From Acanthococcus lagerstroemiae (taxonomy: Eukaryota > Arthropoda > Insecta > Hemiptera > Eriococcidae): 64,000 nucleotides of DNA. The position numbers were made by a program, and so were the translations under genes. The stretch is taken from contig CM063106.1 of NCBI GenBank assembly GCA_031841125.1, positions 12,524,001-12,588,000 of the forward strand, written 5' to 3'. Of this stretch, positions 57,546 through 64,000 are shown in pieces. Within the stretch, counting starts at the first letter, position 1; the number at the start of each line of letters is the position of its first letter. The notes under the pieces were generated by a model that was not told the DNA's origin, did not search any database, and saw only the letters and a program-made list of their open reading frames with translations.

Positions 57546-59957
57546 AAGAACGGGTCATTGTTAACCGATGATCAGAAATGCGAGTTTTTGAGCGCCAGCG
57601 GATACCGAGCAAATCAAGTCAAATTGGGGAAATTGTATGCATCTTGGGGATGGCATAAGAATAAACTGAAATTTCATTTTACATTCGGTTAAGCTCCCCG
57701 ATTTTGAAAGACATGTCATGCTATTATAGCAGAACGCGATACGCTCTTGGTTTGGTTGCGGCGTTCTTCTTCGTAGGGGAGCAAATTTCGCAAAACTTGT
57801 GTGTTCTATGCCGAAGCACAATTCATTTGCAGGCTGACGAATATTCGTGTATCTTTTCTAATTTCAAGAGCAAGTCGGCATGTAATAAAATAACTGAAAT
57901 TTATATAAAAAAAAGCAGCGTATCTGCCGTGAATGCCGAGACCCGACATGTATTATGACACACGAACTAGACAAGATAATATATTCAGCGGTTAACACGG
58001 ACATAATATGGGTAGGGCAGAGGTTGTCATCAAAGCTGCGGACACAATTTACGATACTTAACAATCACCTTGCTTCAAACGCGCTCTAGGTTACGCATGT
58101 ACTATAGTACCATTATTTACATTTTTTTTCGTTCTTTTTTCTTCTTTAATCAACTTTAATTTAAGAAAAATGAATCTAAATCGTTTCACTATTCGCCGGT
58201 ATACAGGTTGTAGTATAAGAATAAAGAATATTCTATTTAATTAAACATGAAGTTTATGTTAGGTTATTTTATTAATATTTTTCGCTCTTTTTTTCCGCAA
58301 ACATGCCGGATATTTGCGGAGTGATACAAGTGTTCGTAAAAGTGGAAATGAATTTATTTCGATGTCTGCGTCTGCGGCACGAGTAAAACAATTTTTAAGA
58401 ACGCTGATTTATCGAAATGAAAAATTTGATTTATTTCGGATGATTCGACAGTTTTATGCTTTTTTAATTGGGTTGAGAAGCTGTCGGACGGCGAATTGCA
58501 AGTGCAAAGGTGGATAACAGAGAAGAGGTTGAGAGGTTGGTGCGGCTACATCTCACGTTACCGTGTCTATTTGCGGACACCGTGTTGCATATGCAGTGTA
58601 ATTCGGATGGCCATTTGGTACTTCAACCGATGCGATGATTCCTCAGCTATTTCAAGTGGACAGTAAAACAGTATTAAATTACGACGGGGTTCTGGGTTCA
58701 ACTATTCGGCAATCTCACGGCGTGGAGAGGAACATTTGTTTATAGTTCCTCGTTAGTTCGACGAGATAAATTACCGTACACTCCGTTGTATATATGATTT
58801 CCCGCGCCGAATTAGGTTAACACTTCCAACGTAGAATTCCGTATACCGAGCAGTTTTTCTAACAAAATGCACATGCGTAATAACTTGTCACATTTTTAAT
58901 TTTTAGCAATTTTTTCATAAATTTTGGCAAGTCGTTTACCGAGTGCTTTTCTGGGTGGTCAAACCTACCAAAAGCGAGCCGTTGATGCCATGGTTCGGTG
59001 ATTGCGATCTAATGTGACCTGACTGTATACCTTTAAATGTGTAGTTTTCTGAATCGCGTATAAATTCTACCGTAAAATCGCCCTGCATTTTGCTCAAACG
59101 TCGTCATTAAAAAATACATGCAAAATTCTACTTTTAAAAGTAGGTAGCGGCTAGTAAGCCGGAGAGTAAAGATGGACTGCGATATAGAAATTACCGCCAG
59201 ATTTGAACCAGTTCGCCATCAAATTCCATGCTTCACAAAGTAAATCATAACTCCGGACGTAAAAAGTCTCCAATTCGGATTTCTGAGCGGAGAGTACCTA
59301 GTGAGAAACTTTCAAAATTGAGAATAGATAGGGACATAGAAAGTAAGAACACTAAATGAGATAGAACAAATTATGCAGAAAACTTAAAGAAAGAGATGAA
59401 AACAATGATCACAGAAATTCGCGAGCCGAGGTGTTTCGACTTGCGATGCTAGGATGTTTGCGTACAAGTCATATGCATTTCGAATCCGACATGCGTGCAC
59501 GTTTATATTCGTCGTGTGTATTTTGGATTGGCAATTTGAATTCGCCAAGTTGCGATGAAGTGTTGATTTTGCATGCAGCTTGACTTGGTGCTCGGATTCC
59601 CCAAGCCGTTTCCAGTGAGTCGTGTCAGTTTTGCAGGTTAGAATGAATATCAGACATTAACAGGAGGTTTGTGATCGTGTTTTCAATTGTTTTCAAAAAC
59701 TTAACAACCATGTATTTTTTTCATTTTAGTCTTGATCAGTTAGAGAAGGAAGATATTTTTGTAGCAAATCGTTGCCAACTTCGCTCTCAGTCCGAGATCG
59801 GGTTTAGCGAAAAGGGAAAAGGAAATTTACTATAACACGAATTTACAGCTGCTCCTTTTCTTGTACTATAGGCTCAATGCAGTTCGCGCCTCGTAATGAG
59901 TGCAAGTACTGGCTGGAAATTCTCCTATAGTTGGCGCCAAGGCTCTTATAACTGGCG
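57546..59957. other. unrecognised DNA, possibly unique
   Basis: No gene or shared repeat found. Several short ORFs only. Confidence 0.3.
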
Positions 59958-60490
59958 AAATGATGATTCCTGGCACACACTGTTCGAGCGTCCGGCATTC
60001 GACCGAGAGAGGGAAGCAGTGGCAGTCGCCTTCCGAAACGCGGGCGTTGAGCCGCTTACAACCGAGAACTAGGCCCGATAATGCTGAAGAGTAGAGCGGG
60101 ATGGGATCAGGTAGCTGCCCTTGTCAAGAAGACATTGAGCCGCAAGATGAGCATGGAGTGGTAAAGATAAAGGCAGCGGTCACAGCACCCATTGCCGACA
60201 CTCTTCATCCCACCAACATCGATGACGACGACGACGAGGTCATTTTGTTGCAGACAAAAGAAGAGGAAGATCCGGCGCAACTCGACTCTGAAGAAGACAA
60301 ATAATATGCCGTAGATTTGCCGTCGAGAAGAGGCAAGAGGAGAAATGGGGGTAGAAGGGCGATATCTACCTCAAAACGTTTCCCCCTATTCAGACGCAGG
60401 CCCAATCGGGGTAATTCCAAGGTAAGGAGTGCGGTGTCCCGGGGCCAATGTGGCGTGCGTGCACCGTCCGTACGCCCCATCATCATTAGA
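59958..60490 (+). pseudogene. R1-like LINE, 3' terminal part
   Basis: The plus strand frame reads DSWHTLFERPAFDREREAV and FRNAGVEPLTTEN, the C-terminus of the family at 35060-36225, where the equivalent Cys of FECP is Arg here. After a frame change an acidic stretch (DDDDDEVILLQ) and the shared 3' terminus CCGTACGCCCCATCATC follow. Starts mid-cluster near 59958, so it is heavily 5'-truncated. Confidence 0.75.
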
Positions 60491-60608
60491 AGGCTCTCAT
60501 AACTTTGGAAAGTTGGACCATTTAGCAAGGCGCAAAGACGTCAGTGATGGCACTGAAGTGCCAATCACTCCGGCCGCTTACGGGAACACAGTTTTTTTTC
60601 GGTATTTA

Positions 60609-61933
60609 GAGTCACGGGTGGTTAGTTGACCCACGTTGTTAGTTGACTCACTGCTTTGTTCTCGAGCTACATTAGTACCATCTGGGCGAAATTTCTGTGG
60701 TAGCTCGGTAACTCTTATCACCTACCTACAGATGTAAACTTGGCATCGTAGTATGAAGCGTGTTTTCGGGAATGCCAAAAATGTGATTTACATAACAGGA
60801 AGTAAATTATTTCCTGAATTTCATTTTTCAGTTTCGAAACAAATAATTTAGCCAAAAGTAAGTGTATTGTACTTCATTTTAAAGAAAATTTAGTAAGGAA
60901 ATGAATCGTGATAAATTTGATGCCAAAAATTTTGAATTTCAATCGAATGTGATGGTCTAAAAGGGGAAAAACGCGAAGTTGTTAGTTGACACAGATGAGG
61001 GTGTTGTTAGTTGTCACACCAATTTTAAAATACGTTTTTATTTCTAGATGGACCAGCATTATAGGCGCCGACTTATGGAAAATATTGAGGGGGGAGGGGG
61101 CAGAATCAAAGTTATCACGGTTCTCAAGATCGGTTGAAAATATCTCTCCTTGAAAATTCGAATGGTCGTCTTCCATCTATATTCGTGCCAAAATTATACC
61201 CTTCTCATGCGTCTGATATTTCGGGATTATCGATGTTATTCTTATTCGTTTTTTCTTTTTTGTTAAATCTAAAAATTGATGGTAAAATCTGTTGTACTTT
61301 TTCCATTTTTGGATTGAAAATATTGGGGATGCGTCGCCTCCTAAAGTTTTTATTGGAGCCCCTCTCTCCTCACAAAAAAAAACCAAGTCAGCGCCTATGA
61401 TCAACATCGCAGAAAACGTAAAAAAAAAACGGCACGCGGAGATTTTACTGCAGAAACGATCAAAGCGTTCTACCACAATCAATCCACAGACGAGGAAAAA
61501 CACTCTTCCCAACGATGTTTTGTCACTAATTTTTTTTTCTGTCTTTTTTGAATTTTTAGGAGTTTCCTGACTCAATTTTATGTGATCGGTACCGTTATAG
61601 TCATTTCTTGTCTATTTCTGTTCTTACCCATTAAGTTTTTGAGCATTCGTCAGCCAATTTCCGTATAATTGTCCCAGTTTTCTCCGGTGTGTCAATTAAC
61701 ATTACCCCCTGTGTCAACTAACAACATGGTGGGTTGTTAGTTGACACAAAAACTTGTTTCACAAAATTATTTATTACTGCTGTTCAAATGCAGCTAAATA
61801 CGATTTAAAATAAAGAAAACATGGGCAAAAGTCCACTCTTTCAAATAGGTCAATAGAACTTGAAAAAATGTTCACAAATGGCTTCAAAATTTACACAAAA
61901 CCAATTCGTGTGTCAACTAACCACCCGTGACCC
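60609..61933. mobile_element. TA-type TIR element with eight TTAGTTGACAC motifs
   Basis: Left end GAGTCACGGGTGGTTAGTTG and right end (reverse complement) GGGTCACGGGTGGTTAGTTG are inverted repeats; TA flanks both ends (60607-60608, 61934-61935). The motif GTTAGTTGACAC or its variant occurs at about 60621, 60637, 60981, 61005, 61689, 61711, 61735 and 61910, in both orientations. No transposase is encoded, and a MITE lies inside at 61060-61399. Confidence 0.85.
61060..61399. mobile_element. TATAGGCGCCGACTT-ended MITE nested in the TA element
   Basis: TATAGGCGCCGACTT at the left, AAGTCAGCGCCTATG at the right, with a G-tract inside the left end and a C-rich block inside the right, form inverted repeats. 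Interior ORFs in both strands have no motif. No clear duplication. Confidence 0.75.
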
Positions 61934-61935
61934 TA

Positions 61936-63771
61936 CTCATAATTGATACCCTCAACATATTTTTCTATTATTTTTATGACATACAACATTCAGTTGGCTA
62001 CCGTTAAAAAAAAGATGAACACAAGACAGAAAAAGGAAGGAAGCTTTTGAAATATGATGTTATCGGAGAATGCTGAAAATCAAATGGATAGTAAATATCA
62101 GGAATGAAGAAGTATTAAAGCGAATAGCAAGGGAAAGAGAAATATGGAATACAACTGTAAGGAGAGGAGTTGAATGGTAAGTCATAATAGGAAACATCCA
62201 GGGACTTATTACTGCGGGAGAGAATGGTTGAGGAAAAGAACTGGAAAGGAAGGCAAAGAATGGACTAGGAAGAGCAGATAATGAAGGATACAAAATGTAA
62301 ATCCTTCTCAGAAATGAAAAGATTAGCACTTAAGAAAGAAAAGTGAGGAGATGCAACCTACTATTCGAGAGACTAAAAAGTATATCATCATCATCACCAC
62401 CATACCTCTTCGCTCATGTACTCGGTACGCGCGCGCATTTCTCGTATACATATCGACTCAAATCTACCTCTGCCATTAATGTCGAAGAGAAAAGTCATTA
62501 GGATCGCAATCCGCGATACCGAAACGAAATCTTGCTAGATAGATACATTTCGTTGATAAAAATGTCGATATTTTAATGCCCATCCCAACGAAACTAATTA
62601 CGATTAACTTCGTACAGGGGCGTACGGTTAACCTGGCACTTGCTACGGGCGCCGGTGCCCCGTTACCGCGATTCCGCACTCCCAAGACGAGCATCCGAGT
62701 CTGCGCGTATAAAAATTACCAATTAAAACAAAATGTCTTGAAAAAATAAATCATAATTAGAGAGTACCGTGGACGGACCCAGTAGAAAGGGCCGTTGCCT
62801 ACGACTGGGAGGCTATGCGGATCTGTTGATACGCCCTTCAACGTATACAAACACAGCGCGCTATGCTAATCTGATTTCGGATGTTCAACTGGAACAGTAG
62901 TTGCAGTTTGATGGAGTGCAATGAGGTTGGAAACAGTCCGGACTACTGGTTTAATGGTCTTTTGGTCATTCCGACGCTGCGCTCATGCATAAACCGAATG
63001 CACGGTCTGGACTACAATGATCGAGAGCGTGGGAATCGGACAGAGATTTCGTTTCGATGAACTTTATTACCAGGGGGGTAGACACTGACGGAATTCCTCG
63101 ATATTATGGCTCCAAAAAAAGCTCCGAAACGATGTTCGAAACAATATCTCGAGGCGCTGGAGAATTGAAGGCGATGAGAAACGATAGCGGAACCTTTATA
63201 TCTCCTGAGGGTAAAATTTGAAAGCGTTGTCTAAAAATTTTTTCTATTAATTTTATTTTTTCGACACTTAAGTCCGGGGAACTATTTACGACGTTATCAT
63301 CAGTCATCAAATGCTTCCTGATTTTCTAAAAAGGGAATAGGGTTGACAAGGTCCTTCCGCAAAAATTTTAAGGTGGCTACACTATTCTCTTGACTCGAAT
63401 TGACAACTTCTTCGTGAACAGCCTAAACTGTCGAATAGGCCAAAATAAATAAAAACAGCATAAAAGTAATCAACAGTCTTAAACTGAGTATCACGTACCC
63501 GAACTGGAAAGCATATTCCCAATTCCACCGATCCGTAGCCTATTTCACCGATGGCCTACAGGTGCGTAAATTCCACCGGTCTCATTGCAGGTAATGTGAG
63601 GGACGGGCAACGACTCCAGCGGTGTATGAGTGGCTACCCTGGGAGTTTTCAGTGAGCGAAAAAATCGTATAAATCGAGGCTCAGGCGCGAGGCGCTTCCG
63701 ACTCGCAACGCTCCTTGTTTCAGCCTGAGGGCATTACATTCCTTGTATTAGCCTTCGAGTACTACGCTCCG
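61936..63771. other. unrecognised DNA
   Basis: A purine-rich stretch at 62020-62350 gives a shadow ORF. Nothing else recognised. Confidence 0.3.
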
Positions 63772-64000
63772 CTAGTGCATCAGTTTGCAGACGCGTCTGC
63801 AACCACGGGAGAGCATTTTCGTGTCTTTCCGCCCCTCGGATGCCTCCGACATGAGAATGTCGACGGTCGATTCGCTTTTTATTTTTTCGGCGGTACGGTC
63901 GCTGATCGTCGACATTCTCATGTCGGTGACATCCGAGGGGCGAAAAGACATGAAAATGCTCTCCCGTGGTTGCAGACGCGTCTGCAAACTGATGCACTAG
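63772..64000. repeat. near-perfect inverted repeat, arms of about 97 bases
   Basis: The left arm starts CTAGTGCATCAGTTTGCAGA and the right arm ends with its complement at the last base of the window. Five mismatches over about 97 bases; spacer about 35 bases (63869-63903). Each arm holds a 14-base palindrome GCAGACGCGTCTGC. Both strands give almost the same ORF, which is an effect of the symmetry, not a gene. It is probably a hairpin MITE, with the right flank beyond the window. Confidence 0.85.

Noticed and set aside
60205..60528. 107-codon minus-strand gene
   Set aside because: It is the antisense of the LINE 3' end and its serine runs come from a GAC repeat.
63734..64000. overlapping protein genes on both strands
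   Set aside because: The ORFs mirror each other because the DNA is an inverted repeat.

Overview
This is a stretch of eukaryotic, AT-rich nuclear DNA, most likely from an arthropod and probably an insect. That is an inference. It rests on three things: remnants of mariner, pogo, FLYWCH-MULE, R1-like and other endonuclease-type LINE elements; tRNA-headed SINEs; and a candidate gene with introns of about 95 and 141 bases. Nothing looks bacterial: there are no operons, no Shine-Dalgarno-led ORFs and no rRNA. The species cannot be told from the sequence. All catalytic-type proteins seen are transposon proteins, and nearly all are broken.

Layout. 1-5.2 kb: a composite short inverted-repeat family, then a large foldback element (2864-4154, 7-bp target duplication TGCGTCA) carrying a nested hAT-type MITE with a perfect 8-bp duplication, then a second hAT-type MITE at 4906. 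5.2-14.6 kb: mostly unrecognised DNA with an exon-like ORF near 7.0 kb and the 3' end of an R1-like LINE at 11.3-12.0 kb. 14.6-19.6 kb: a TIR element, a hAT-type MITE family, and a pogo/Tigger-type TA element (18127-19643). The last contains a second TIR element whose interior encodes the tail of a KRBA2-like integrase. 20.2-25 kb: a mariner pseudogene, a tRNA-derived SINE, and a FLYWCH/MULE transposase pseudogene. That pseudogene carries a LINE-tail insertion whose 123-bp net gain keeps the reading frame. 28-33.6 kb: a G-tract-rich MITE family inside a larger repeat, a 0.7-kb GAGT-type minisatellite, a TA element, a SINE and a small foldback MITE. 35-48.9 kb: several LINE pseudogenes, a second SINE family, a pogo-type transposase pseudogene with a PHD-like tail, and a chimeric SINE. 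49-56 kb: the best evidence for a host gene, on the minus strand. There are consensus splice sites at 49.2/49.85 kb with matching phase, and a cluster of splice sites at 55.15-55.94 kb. 56.3-64 kb: more LINE fragments, a SINE, a TA element with eight iterated motifs that contains another MITE, and a near-perfect 97-bp-arm inverted repeat ending at the last base.

How it fits together. There is no pathway here. The window is a record of repeated insertion: elements inside elements, several with readable target duplications that give the order of events. The most unusual points are the nested KRBA2-like element, the frame-preserving insertion, the foldback element, the motif-iterating TA elements, the SINE-SINE chimera and the candidate spliced gene.
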